Below, piece by piece: positions 25,347 to 38,000 of a stretch of 64,000 nucleotides of DNA. How positions within the stretch are numbered: position 1 is the stretch's first letter; every line of letters starts with the position of its first letter. The DNA lies in assembly GCF_037975245.1 (NCBI RefSeq), contig NC_092573.1, positions 7,242,501 through 7,306,500 of the forward strand, given 5' to 3'. Origin of the DNA: Apostichopus japonicus. Lineage: Eukaryota > Echinodermata > Holothuroidea > Aspidochirotida > Stichopodidae. Position numbers and translations under genes: made by a program. A model generated the notes under the pieces. It worked only from the letters and a program-made list of their open reading frames with translations, was not told the DNA's origin and searched no databases.

Positions 25347-27282
25347 ATATGTACATCAATAATTAGCCAGAAGGTATAAGGCTGTCTATGACACTTATTG
25401 AGGCCAGTGCTAAAGCAGTGTTGTCTACTGTACTGACTGGACCATCTTGTGCACAGTTTGAAAATTCATACAAAAATAAATTTATCAGTGGCAAGGGGCC
25501 AAAGACATTAATATTGCACAGCATCTTAGACTGTGTTCTAATTCCATACCAAAATGTTATTATTTAACCACCTCCATATATCTATCATTAAAGCAATTAT
25601 TCAACTTTGACTGCTCAGTAGGTTTTACTTCACCAGTGATTTTAGCATAATCTTCTCTACTTTACACTTATTTATCTTATATTCCCTCTTCTCAGCCTCT
25701 GCACCAGGAATGATCGGGTTTTAGTAATTTGACAATTTCACTTAAAATCATAGCGATAAACTACAAACAGTACTGTAGCACAAGACAGGTAGTTATTTAT
25801 TCCCATCAATATTGCTACTTCAGAGATGCTATCTGTTGCTATTTGGGTACATTCTGTTAGCTACATTGCCTTGTTCACATTAGTGATAAAATGTAGCTGC
25901 AGGAGTCCTTAAAACCTAAATGGAATTTATATCCAAATGAAACTTGATGAATACAACTAATTTGGAAACAATCCCATATTGGTAATGGTAAATTTCAAAT
26001 CTCATGAGACCAACTTTCAATACTATTCAAGGTTGTTACTTCATAGCAAAGTTGTTTTTATTTGCTCAGAAAATGATGACCAGTATCACGTATTATTTTG
26101 AATTAGGTTGTCTGATTTATTTCACTAAAAGGTATGCACCTACAATCAAATATATATGCTTGCTGCTCACTTAAAGAAAATTAAGTGCAGACAGTACTGT
26201 CCAAATTTTTGAAACTTCAGTCTCAACTTTTGCACTTTATCTACAGGATGTTATTTTTCATGCCATAATTAACCTCCCAGCAATCTAACATTTAATATCC
26301 TGATGTTTTATCCAAATCTATTTGATATCATTGCTCTTACATTTAGATATTTTAATAATTTGCCAATCAATTTGAATTCCACCATGAACATTAGGAACTT
26401 TAGACGTACTTTATCAATCTTGTGTCACAGAGATGTAATTGGCTGTCATCATAATCTGTTGTAATATGCCCAAAATAGTCAGATTACTGTATGTGCTTGA
26501 AAATACAATCCTTGAAAGTAAGGCCAGTCATCTTGAGAAACCACCCTAATTAAAAATTTAATTTAGAAATCCCAAGTATCATTCTGGATATCTGCAAATA
26601 AATGAAGTTGCATAACCCACTGAATAATTAGTTTAATGCTTATAGTCTACCAGTGTTTGGAATTCAGTGTTTTGAATTGATTTAACTCAAGTACCGTGGT
26701 CAGATCTGGCTTACACAGGTTTGTGACTAACATGCTTTCTTCCGCTTACATCCTCTCTCCCTCCCAATCTTTATTTGATACTACTCCAGACAATCATTCC
26801 AACCAACAGTCCATCTCAAAAACCCACAGTAGGAGATTTTATTAACAGCCAAGGTAGAAATTGAACTAAGGGGCCTTTTTGAGCCAAGTTATATTGGATA
26901 GCATTTTATGGTCAACTAAAGCCCTTTGAAGAGAAATATTATTAGGGAAGATAGGTCTTATCCAGGAGGGAATGTTAGAGGGTTTATGCACTGAAATGAA
27001 GAAATTTGTTGAGAAGAAGCCTGTGACACTAAAGAAGGAATTTTGTGATCAACAAAGTTTAAGTAGAGATTGTTGACATACTAGTCTAGATTATTATCCA
27101 AGCTGCACTTACTATCCATGCTGGTTAATATCATAAAGAGACATACATGTTCTTTTCATAACATGTGAGGGTTCTGATGAATTCTGACAAAATATGGTCT
27201 ACGTTAGTTACTGTACCATAGATCCTATCCAACAGGATCACAACAATTAGGTATTTGGAATGACATCATTGTATTGAATTGT
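25347..27282. other. Non-coding stretch
   Basis: No gene or repeat recognised. Confidence 0.45.
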
Positions 27283-27465
27283 ATCCTCCTGCAAGCAGGA
27301 ACTCGCGAAGAAGCCTTATTGGCTATCAAAGCCGCAAGCTGACCGAAGTCAGTCTCTTAGATTCATATTTAGCGTCCATGATTATGAATTGTCAATTGTA
27401 AACAACTCTTTAACTGGACGACATACATTAATCTTGGAGTGACTTGAACTCAGGACCTTATGATT
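27283..27465 (-). mobile_element. tRNA-derived SINE, family A, copy 2
   Basis: The body matches copies 1 and 3 (GCAAGCAGGAACTCGCGAA, CTGACCGAAGTCAGTCTC). The head is reduced to a degraded B box near 27440-27460, and the A box is missing. The head end abuts a TATGG/ATGGT simple repeat. Confidence 0.7.
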
Positions 27466-27545
27466 GAAATGGTATGGCATGCTTATGGTATCATGGTATG
27501 GTATGGTATCATGGTATGGTATAGCATGGTATCATGGTATGTTTA
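27466..27545. repeat. Simple repeat (ATGGT)n variant
   Basis: Alternating ATGGT and ATCATGGT units fill about 75 bp directly beside the SINE. Confidence 0.85.
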
Positions 27546-30500
27546 CTGTGTACCGTACATGTCTGAAGCCTTAATTCTCATTTTGGTGATTTAATGAGCA
27601 CTAGCTTCTCTACAAAGTAGAGAAATAATAATTTGATCATTCTTTGCAGAAATTCCGAAAGGCACAAATCGAAAGAAAAGTTCTCCTCATTGTGGTTCTT
27701 GTCATTAACAGAGAAAGGTCAAGGTCAGCACTGTACTGTAAAAGATGATACACATCATCAGCTTCTAAGGTAGCTGCTTACATGAAATCCAAATTGGCCA
27801 AAAATATGAACTTTGAAGTACCATTCCTATCCAACTAAACTTTCAGTAAAAAGCATCACAAAGTAACAAAAGATTTAATATTGAACATTAGAATTCTTGA
27901 ACAGAGAATAATTGCTTCAATGATAAAATGCTGCCAAATGGATAACTCAATTGAATGGTTCTAAAATTGGTGTTCCACACAATATAATTGACCAAAACTG
28001 GTCACTATGTTTTGCAACATGTCAAACATTGTTAAGAATCATCCATTTTTGAGATTTCAATCATTTGACTATATTCCTAACTAGATTAACCTCTTTAAAT
28101 AGTCCAATCCAAGGAACGTGCTCATCAAAACAAACACCACTCAATACTGTTTTGGTAATGTAACAAATATTGTTTCTATTGCACACCTGATAAGTTTGTA
28201 TGCCACTACTTTTGGAAGTTTTCTGGCAAACGTTTGGTCAAAGATAGTAAACAGATAGTGTTTTCAAGTACAGTGTATTAATTATCAATCCTTAAGGATT
28301 TCAATATGGCACCAATGAACTATGTCAAATTCCTTGCAAGATGCAGTTTTAATTCCATTATATGTCAAAGTCATGACATTTTCCTTGTTAATGACAGCAA
28401 AGCCAGCTATGTTAATACCATATAGTGTTATCAGTTACTCATCATTTGAGAACACCTGTTCCTAAATGTCAATAAATGATAACAGTCCTTGGCACTGTGC
28501 TGTGAAGAACTCCCTGAAGCAAATTAGAATCAAAGACAACATAATTCACATGCATACTGCATGTTAAATTTGGCTCAAAAATAAGATGACAAATTTCCAC
28601 CTTTATCTAAAACATTCCTGCTTCTTATAACCAGCTCAAAATATATAGTTTGTTACCTAAATCAATTTAAAGGGATTTTATCAAAGATTGAGAATATTAA
28701 AAATGATATAACACATAGCTTGTGCAAGTGAAGCATATTGATCCAAGTACTAGCTTATTTACTGTAGTTTATAACAATTGAAAATTATTACTTTAATTCA
28801 ATAACTACATTGCATAATAATTTGTGATGTCATACATGGACAACAAATCAAATTGACATTTGTTTCTATTATGTCTTATAGATGCAAAGAGGATCCTTTA
28901 CATTAGTATTGAAATTAATTATATAATTTTCAGGAAACAGAGAACCAGGTGTTGGTCTATACATAGTCTATGAAAGAAATCACAAATTCTTGTGCAATGC
29001 AATCATCCAAATATGTGAATTAACTACAATATTTTATATTATCAACAATGTACCAATGTGTTTCATTGTTACTTGCTCCGTAATATTAATTTTTGAAATT
29101 TTATACACCTGTTATTCCTTTAAATACCCAACTGACACTTTATCTCACTTTTAGACAATGCTTAAGACTTTGCAAAGTCTCTTAAGGGGAATCCTACAGG
29201 TGCATCCCTAAAAAGCACTAACTGAAACTCACAGCGCTAGTATTCTACAAAATATTCCTCCCCACTGGTTGGAACACCCCTCTGAACCAGTCCTCTACAG
29301 AGACCTTGAAGACATTGCTAATCCATACACACCTGAATATTCAATTTAGATTCATAGTTTACAGCAGCAATTCTTATGCAACAATGTTCTATGACCGTTG
29401 ACAGGGATTATAACACCTGACAGTGTGAAATTATATATCATTGTGAGAAATGTCAAGGAAGTTTATACAGAGAGAACACATCCTAGCTACCATCCAATCC
29501 ACCAAGGTTAGATCCCCAGAATACTTGTTTGGAATTTCGAAACAAAAGTCTCAGGATTGTCGATTAACTTCTGTAGAAACATAAAATGTAATCAACCTTA
29601 TCACTAAGCGATCGTTGAGGTTTACAGCTTAAACAGGCATCCATTTCAAACAAATCCATACATGTGCTGAATCTTTAAACTAACATGAATTCAACAACAA
29701 GCAATTTAATTGGTCTGCAACATTTCTACCAGTCTTAGAACTTAGAAGTAGAAAATATGGACTACAGGTTGACTAAAAGGAACATGTATTTAGTTACCAC
29801 TGTGTCCAGAGTCTGTTTAGGGGAGTGTTATTTAAAGAAGGGAGGGAGGGTTACTATAAAGAACAGCAACAAGTTTTCAGCATCAGAAGGTCGTAGAGGT
29901 ATCGGAATGCAAATAACAGACTTGACCGAGTCTAAACGATGCTTAGATGTAAATTCAACAAGTGAAAGTAATAGTGCTGCAGAAAAAAACAGGGTTGCCA
30001 ATTTAATCAATGTTATTTACACCACATCATTATAACAATATTTGTGATGGGAATGGTCATGTGGTATTTCTATTCTATATCATCTTTTTGAAATATTTGG
30101 GTTTTGCCTTCATACATCAAACAGCAGCTGTAAATTATATTGACTGATTCCACACTGCTAATACAACATCACACTCTTCTCCACTTTGAAGGTTGACTGA
30201 TCCTAGATTCTATTGAGATAAAGTAAAACACCATAACAGCTGAAAATTATGACTTTTTGGGGGTGCCTTTTTGCTGCATTTAAAGGAGGATTAAATGTGT
30301 CCAATGTGTCAAATTATATCAACAAACAAAAGATCAGTTAACTGACGCTTTCAATCCATCATGATTTGCAAAAGTTTTCAAAATAGATCCAAATATTTTT
30401 ACGCCTTTTTTTTCTTAAAATGGATGTACATCTGCTTTGGTGCATGACTTGTGAAACTAAAACATTTCAATTTGTCAAGGTCAAAATTAGAAGCTGGAGT

Positions 30501-32416
30501 TATTTGTTTATGTACTGTGTCACAAAACACACAATCAATTGATAACTTAAAAAATCAGGAAACAAATTGTACACTACATTTTACTTGTCAGAGTTCTTTC
30601 AAATCAGTTAGTTATTTTTCCAAAAAAGGCAGAACATTACATTTTTCTCCTTCTTTATTGGGGGGTGGGGGCATTCTTTGCCCTTCCCTTGATACCAATG
30701 GTGCTGAGTAGTGTGTCTCAATGTTGTCATTGCATACAAGAATACCACAGACTTCAGAGCAAACTTATAATAGAAGCTAATTAACTCTGTTGCATAATAC
30801 TGATATTAAATTACTTTATTTGGGAAAGTAGTACAATGCATAATTTGTAATGTGACCTAAATACACAAATTAAGTAAGCAATGGATTTTGCGTCTTATTG
30901 AAATGTTAATTTACTGTATGTGTGGTGCATTTTGTGTTAATCTATGTAGTTAACAGATTACAAAACATTGTGAAATACACTACACTCACTTGTAGCAAAA
31001 TAAAAACCAACAGTGTCTCAAGTAAATAAATACCAATTGATAGACTCATACATTACACATACAGTACTTGGTCATTTATTTGTATTGATCACAAATAAAT
31101 TTGACATGTATATATTTAAATTCATGAAAAGACTTACAGAACTTATCAATTTTCATCACTTTCAAACTGCAATTGAATTGATCAGAATTGGCCCCAAAGT
31201 TTAATTTGATCAATTTGCTAAAACTTTTCAAAGGTAATTTCCCTAATAAAATTCCGGCTGTACAGTGCTATGATTTAAATTTTGTCGGTAAGTTTTTGTT
31301 TTCTTGGTTTCTCTATCAAATGCAGCAATTCTTTAGGATGTAGCAGTAAGAAAGTTCTAACATCTATGAAATAATAATTTCATGTTTCAACTTTATACAT
31401 TGGTAGTTGGTTCAATAAGAATGAGACTCAGAATAAGAGTAACAGTGTGCACAAGTTAATGCGTGTGAGTGATAGGCAATGTACCATATATTTAACTTAA
31501 CAGCTAGGGGCAATGACCTCTGTTTGGTTCCTTTCATAAAGTTATAAACACATGCCTTCTTTGTTTGGGAAGAAAACTTGAACTTCTGTCACAGGTTGAA
31601 TGTAAGGCATGTAACATTTATATCTGGAATGTTTACCAAAGTTCTTTACAACAGGATGTTGCTTAATGTGGATATGTATATATTAGGATTTCATGGAAAT
31701 GTTGTATGAGTAGCTCTCTGACATGGGTGAGACTGGCAGGTACACAAACCTGACAAAATGAAGTCAGACCAAATTTTACAACAAAATCATAAGAAAGAGA
31801 GAGAGAGAATGTAAAGTTAAAGTACAGTAGCACCATGAACTTAATCATGTTACATTTAACAGGTAATACAAGGTCCTCATGAACAATTTGTGGACATTAT
31901 CAGTTGGTCAAATTTAGCCAACATTATTTTCTCAAGTTTTCTTGCTTTACAAGCTTTACAATGACTAGGTAAATTGTACCATTTACAATTGCTATTGACA
32001 GTATTATCTGAATACTGTCATACTCAGTCATAGGCCTAATGATAGACCTACACAGGCTACAGTAATAAACCTTCTTGTGAAACATGTGAGCTATCAAAGT
32101 GTAGCTGTTTTGGTGGCTTCTTTCAGTTATTTCTGTGTTAGCCCACTTGCAAGTTGTTAGCTTTCTACAAATTTTAGTATAACAATTGCTTCTAAGAAAC
32201 TACATGGCAAGGTCTAATATTAAGCCTGTGATGTAAAAGAAAATGGTACTAGTAGGCCTACTACTAGTACTACTGTAGCCTATTCAACTTAACAAATCAT
32301 CAATGCTTTCATTGATTCACCAGGTATGATATAGTCTTGCAGTGTTCATTTCCAGTTATAGTATAGTATAGTTTATCTTATGAAGATATGCTTCTGCAAA
32401 CAAAGTCCTGGTCTAT
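27546..32416. other. Non-coding stretch
   Basis: About 4.9 kb with no convincing gene. The 92-codon plus-strand frame at 29757-30035 and its minus-strand shadow lack recognisable domains. TAGGCCTA octamers occur at 32031 and 32253. Confidence 0.45.
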
Positions 32417-32423
32417 GTCAAAC

Positions 32424-32451
32424 CAGGGAGTTGTTCCATAACAACTCTCTG
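32424..32451. mobile_element. Palindromic micro-insertion with 7 bp direct repeats
   Basis: A 28 bp unit, arms CAGGGAGTTGT and ACAACTCTCTG, loop TCCATA. It is flanked on both sides by GTCAAAC (32417-32423, 32452-32458). It lies outside any recognised MITE, so it is an independent occurrence of the unit at 2863, 6069 and 34460. One arm carries a single mismatch. Confidence 0.65.
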
Positions 32452-32572
32452 GTCAAACCGGCTATTGTAAAGAACATGGTGAGACATGCGTACATTATTA
32501 CAGCTTAATAACACTATCAACAAACTTAAGGCCTACACATGATTTGTGTACAAAAGCTATTGACCGACTTAC

Positions 32573-32594
32573 CGCATACACACAGCAGAGACAT
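32573..32594 (-). CDS. Possible first coding exon (tentative)
   Basis: On the minus strand an ATG in a good initiation context (GGAACCATGTCT) opens seven codons, MSLLCVC, and meets a strong donor, TATGCG followed by GTAAGTCGG. Upstream sequence (32600-33080) is CpG-denser than its surroundings, as expected of a promoter. I could not identify the next exon with confidence; an acceptor near 31755 gives only a short reading. This may be chance. Confidence 0.2.
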
Positions 32595-32599
32595 GGTTC

Positions 32600-33080
32600 C
32601 CGTGCTGTTATGAATTCAGCTTTTAAATATTCAAGGTATAGATTTCCTCAAGAACGCGAAGACGTCGATCCTACTCCTCCCGCTACTCTATTCCTATGAA
32701 ACGAACATAAACAACAACCTAATATCCATGCACGTACGTCGTTTATGAAGAAAACGATTCTCCTCCGCGGCATCCACCAACCGCCATATTTGTAATTAGA
32801 TGAAGTGTTTCACTGCCTCTTCAATGAGGGAGCAATTTTCCTAATATTCAAAACGTTTCGTAGCGTTTCGTTCACCGAAATTCACCACACCTCCATACGT
32901 CTGTGTGTTTTACTTTCTTTTGTCAATATTGCCACACAAGTTAAAAGCAAATACGGGGTCGCTAAATGAGTTTCAGTGGGGAATGACATGTGCTGTCGCT
33001 TCTGCCTAGCACATAGGACAATGTACTATCAACGTGTTTCATGGGTGTACATACACACACGTACACACCGACGGAATGGA
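32600..33080 (-). promoter_or_regulatory. CpG-denser patch, candidate promoter
   Basis: CG dinucleotides cluster here (for example CGCGAAGACGTCGATCC, CGTACGTCG, TCCGCGG, CGTTTCGTAGCGTTTCG), while the 30 kb to the left is CpG-poor. The direction is assigned only because of the possible minus-strand first exon next to it. Confidence 0.3.
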
Positions 33081-34247
33081 TAAAACCTGACGTATCTTCT
33101 CTTGATTCTGATTGGTTAAATCGAATGAAAAGTTTGGGTATCGGTTAGGTAAGGGTAATTCCCTTTTGTTCAAGACGGCTGGCGGGATATCCAAGCCGTT
33201 GTCCAATCAACCAGCATTTTACAGTAGTTGCACAAACTTGGTGGTAGGCAAGCAACGCACAACATCGTTAATCCGCTTACTAGGAATTGTAATACGTGCA
33301 ACAAAGAGAAAGATACTTTACATCCATACACCAATCAAAATAAGAAACTATCTTATCAGTGTCATACGTACGAAGTCCAGGACGCCAAGGTGGGAATTAA
33401 AACATATGGTTAATGCATTTATCTCATCGTTAAGTAGTTTTTAAATGTGGAAGAATCTATTATTGTTAGTTTATCTTTAACATCTGACAGGATAACACTC
33501 GTATTAGCTTAGCATCTGTATCACTCAAAGCCTCTGAATGAAACAGATAGGTTAAAAGAAAACAGGATTTTGTCAGCCAAAATTTACCATTACCGTGATC
33601 TAAAGGGAATCACTTAGATTTCAATTGATTAAACTAAAAAGTTCGTCTAGTTTTGTGTCACCAAAGGAACATTACAAATCCTGGGTAATAACTAATTCCA
33701 CTCGATTTTTCACCTCTTTTTCCCCTTATCTTCTATATCGAGTAATTTTCAGTGATTTGACGCCAATCGGGAATCAACAAAGAAAGAAAGGGGAAATACG
33801 AAGTACTTGTTAACTACCTCTAAATGCAGAGTCCATTTAATATTTACCCTATATTTGAGAAAGATTTCTCCCTGCGAAAGTCCCCATATCCTCCACCTAG
33901 ATGAGCACTCCAAAGGTAGACAGACACCTTACACAACTGCAACTTAATTCAGTTTCCTTTTCAGCTCACGCGTTTTGTGGCATATGAACATGATTCAAAC
34001 ATTTCATTGCACATGCAGACTAGATTGCACGTTGTTTTGGGATGTGATAGGGAATCGCACATCAAATCACATATGTTCGGCGTCTTCTATTGTCTTTTTC
34101 TCTGCGAGACAACTTTGTCCACAGAGAGCTGCCTTCTGTTTAGAGGCATTGCCAAATCGGAATCAAATGTTTATTTTTTTTCTAGACCTAAAATGTAAGT
34201 ACATTCCACATAGTTTTAAGTAGTTACTGGGTTTCTGATTCATTCCT
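33081..34247. other. Stretch without supported gene
   Basis: A 110-codon plus-strand frame at 33112-33444 is the longest here. It has no recognisable domain and no clear splice context, so it is not annotated as a gene. Confidence 0.4.
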
Positions 34248-34624
34248 TTAAAGGGAGTGAATACAAAGAAACGTCTGGTGTCGGTAATCTGACCTAGTTT
34301 CGTATGAGGTTTAACAGAAGTGTTAGACACCACCATCGATCCCAGAAAATACACTCACAGCTTGCTACCGTCGGTAATTAGACATTAGTGTACAATCAAT
34401 ACATGCAGCTACGGTTAATACCCACAACACAGTGTACATGGCAGCGATGGACATCTCAGCAGGGAGTTGCTATGGAACTCCCTGATCTCAGGTCCAGATA
34501 AAAGATAAAAAGGTATCACGTTTCATTTCGGTACAAAAAGAAAACTTCACTTGCAAGCAACGGAAAGTTACCTTTTTATTCAGAGGGCGGCACGCGGTTT
34601 GGGGCGAGTCTTCAATGCTTTTAA
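34248..34624 (-). mobile_element. TTAA-flanked MITE, family 1, copy 3
   Basis: TTAA at both ends (34248-34251, 34621-34624). This is the reverse complement of the copies at 2733 and 15489. Like copy 1 it carries the 25 bp palindromic insertion. Confidence 0.85.
34460..34484. mobile_element. Palindromic micro-insertion inside MITE copy 3
   Basis: The same 25 bp unit at the same MITE position as in copy 1, bordered by ATCTCAG (34453-34459, 34485-34491), which is the complement of CTGAGAT. It was therefore inherited with the MITE and is not an independent event. Confidence 0.6.
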
Positions 34625-34881
34625 GTTTAGATATCTGCTCTTTTATTGCAAAGCTGTCCGAATTTTACAAAATAAAGAATGTCTGGAAGTCTGTTCAACG
34701 ATGAATATTCATGGCGACATGCTATATTTAACGATGTTTGTTTGTTATTCGTTGCCATGGTGACTAAGTTAACTTACACCACGGTGTTTTCTCAAGATAA
34801 CCAAGCATGGCATCAACGCTATAACTTTCGTCACTTATGCATGGATGTTTGAATCATAGTATGGTAATGCATGATGACATA

Positions 34882-35020
34882 TACGTCACCATGTGTCTAT
34901 ATATGCCGAGCCCCAGTTTGTCAATGATAACGCGAAACTGTGGAATGAGGATAAACAAGTGACTTGTTGACAGACCAGACATCTAAGTGTTGTGACGCTA
35001 TATACACAAAATGTGCTAAG
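34882..35020 (+). promoter_or_regulatory. Candidate TATA/CRE promoter with spliced leader exon
   Basis: A CRE-like TACGTCAC (34882-34889) precedes a TATA-like CTATATAT (34897-34904). About 115 bp further on, a strong donor GCTAAG followed by GTGAGA lies at 35020/35021. Together these resemble a TATA-driven plus-strand promoter with a non-coding first exon. No downstream exon is firmly linked; the candidate at 39579 is one possibility. Confidence 0.3.
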
Positions 35021-38000
35021 GTGAGAGAAGTGTAAAATAAGTCCTGCCATGTATTTTCCTTAATTTTAATACCGGTGCATATTCATTACCAAAATCCGTG
35101 GATTTCATCAAACTTAACCTAAGGTGACGTCACTTGTTGCGTTACCTATATGTGAATATATGTAAATACTACCACGCATAATTATATGTCGTACCACAAT
35201 TAAGTTTGCTCCATTGACATACGCACTAAATTCGCCACTATCTAATCCAGTGATAGTACAAAGGTATAGACGATTTCCATAGTGCACATCCTACCCACCA
35301 TATGACAGTTTGATAGCTGAAGGCAAGGCTTATCGTATATCGTCGTATACCTAGATGAGGAGCTAGTTTAACCCTAATTACCACTGCTCTCCCGAATAAT
35401 CTACACATTCACCGTATAGATCACAAGTTTGGTCTCGGTGTAAGTGGACTGCGCAACATTAAAACAAATGAAGCGAAGACGATATTCGAAATTATAAAAA
35501 AAAAATTGACTTAATTTAGATAGTGTTTGGGAAGCATTCCATGTCAACTGTTTGGGCGCATCTTTGCAAATCTCTCAGTGTTCTTTTTGTTAAACCTGTT
35601 TGCACTTTTTGTTGATCCCATTATAAGACGTGCGACATTACCCTCATCACATGTATGTGAAAGCACTCTTCTTCTTTTCAAATAATTTAGATGATACGGC
35701 GTATCTTCGACATCATGTCATTATATAAGTTTTATTGGCAATTTCGAATTTCCATTACTTTATATTGATGTTCTTGCATAATCGATCATTCTCTATGTAA
35801 CTATATAGCAAGCCTGCATTCAGATGTGTCACTGTACTTTCTGGAGACGAAAGCTATTATTATCATTATTATTAATATTATTGACGTACATGTGTTCATT
35901 TATATGCTTTCAAGCTCAGTTAAAGTGTGTCCTCGTCACGAGTGGACTTGAGTTAACAATGGCGTAACGCCAGGAGGTTGAGAGAGGGCCACAAGCCGTC
36001 CCGGTACATTTGGGGTCCGTTCCCTGCTACCTCCCCTTCCCCTCTCCCATACCGAGAGAACGAGATCGAACCAAGAGGAGTATTATTTCACAGGACCCTT
36101 TTTGAACTTCATTGTTCCTTATGCAGGATCATGGTGAATTCAGAATACGTTATAATTCTTTATCCCATATTTATCTGGCCCCGTAATTGACCCTGGGGTG
36201 CCTATCACATCCAACTCCATGTCAGAGAGTCCATGGACCACTTAGTTTGTGGGTAATTGTATCGATGTCAAGTGGTGTTTGATAAACGAAGTGAGAAGAT
36301 TTCAAGATGTCTATCAGCTCACATGACTAAAGTTGGTCACCATTTTGCCTCTTTTAAGCAGTAAATCGACAACATGTTCCGGCCAATTTTATGCAGACCT
36401 CATCAAGAAGAATGATTTCCTGCAACATTTCCTCTCTCGCTGTCCTGATCAATGTTGACAAGATAAGCAAACGAAAGACTCGAACTAACAAATAAACGGA
36501 CTTATCTGTCAATACAGATCATCGTCAATCTTCACAAACTTATCCGAAGACAATGGAAAGTCGACGCCAAAATAGGCTAAAATTTATTAACTTAACTAGT
36601 CAAACGCAATGTTCTTAACTGACGGCATGAGTTTAGATAATTGATCATGGAATGATAAATTACACATGAAATTAGCAAATCGGAGGGTAGTATAGTTACT
36701 TGTAAAGTGTAAGGTGCAATACTACTTTAATATCCGGAGAAATACGGGTAGCGTCAACAATACACTAGTTGTATAGTTCAAGCATACATATTTTATAGTA
36801 CCCTCCCCCCCCGCCCATTAATTCTCCAGTGCACTCCCTCGGGATGCGTATTAAACAGTTTGTGAATCTTCTTAACGATAAAGTGCCTAGATAGATCGAC
36901 GCCAAAGGGGTAGCAAAATATCATCCTTGAAATCAAGGCATCTATATTACCTTCGTCTTCTTCAAGTTAATGACAAAGAATGCACAATAAAACAAACAAA
37001 AAACATATCTGCAAGGTACAGAGGACTTGGAACAAATCTAAAGTGACTTCATAGTATTTAACGATTGGGCAAATGGTAATCTTATGAGGAAATGCAGACA
37101 CGATGACCACAGACTGCAAATATGACAACCCCGGCCATCATTTTAGAAGTTTTAATACCTCGCAACTGACGAAATGAGATCGGATACTTGGATTTATGAT
37201 ATCCAAAATGGTCTGGCTGTCTGGAACAAGTATTTGACGAGGACGAAAAATTGTAAATGACAGAAATATCGCAAACTGGGCAAAAAGAAAAAGGTCTCTT
37301 AAACTCATGAATCTGGAAAATTAGTGTAGATTTATTGAAGGAGCCTGCGCCAATGTTCGTAGAGCGGTAGACAAACAACAGTAGAAGAAGCTCTGCCTCT
37401 GATTGGTACCGAGTCCTTTCAACTTAATTCAGCTCTGAATTGACGTCTGACAGCTTTTACTGTTTTACTACTCTTCACCAGAAGGAAAGACATGGGGTAA
37501 ACTTAATTTACAGAAACAGTACAAATAACTGAAATTCCCAATTTACGGATTGCCTTGGTTGTGAATTATTTGGGAGTAGACATTGATGGCATTTGGTATT
37601 AAGTCCGAATCTTGCAAAGAATTCAAACTAATCATGTGAAATGAAATGTACGCTCAGCTGTTTTCTTACAAATGACCTTGTGACCGGGACGAAACTGCAG
37701 CAGAGGATCCCAAGACGTCACTTCCTGCCAAACGTATAACGATGAAGAAAGGCCTTTATATGAGAAATTAAAGCAGGCAGCACATAAACATTGCAAACTT
37801 TAAGTATTTCGGATTGGTCGTTTTGTGTGGTTCATCCCGCCAACGATGTCACGAGTTCGGGTGAGGTTAAGACACGAGGTCGAGGCTAGGTATATGCCAT
37901 CAAGTTAAAGTATTTACACATATTTACAGTCATAGAGGAATACTAAGAGAACCAAGAACAGGAAGACATAACAAAATAAAAACGTGCGGAAAGAATAAAC

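Noticed and set aside
29757-30035. 92-codon plus-strand frame with opposing hydrophobic minus-strand frame
   Set aside because: No domain; the hydrophobic minus-strand frame is a shadow. No convincing splice sites.
31663-31755. Second exon for the possible minus-strand gene at 32594
   Set aside because: The acceptor is fair, but the phase-matched frame gives only a short cysteine-containing peptide to a stop; too weak to annotate.
33112-33444. 110-codon plus-strand frame with basic residues
   Set aside because: No family recognised, no clear upstream promoter signal of its own, overlapping frame on the same strand; treated as chance.
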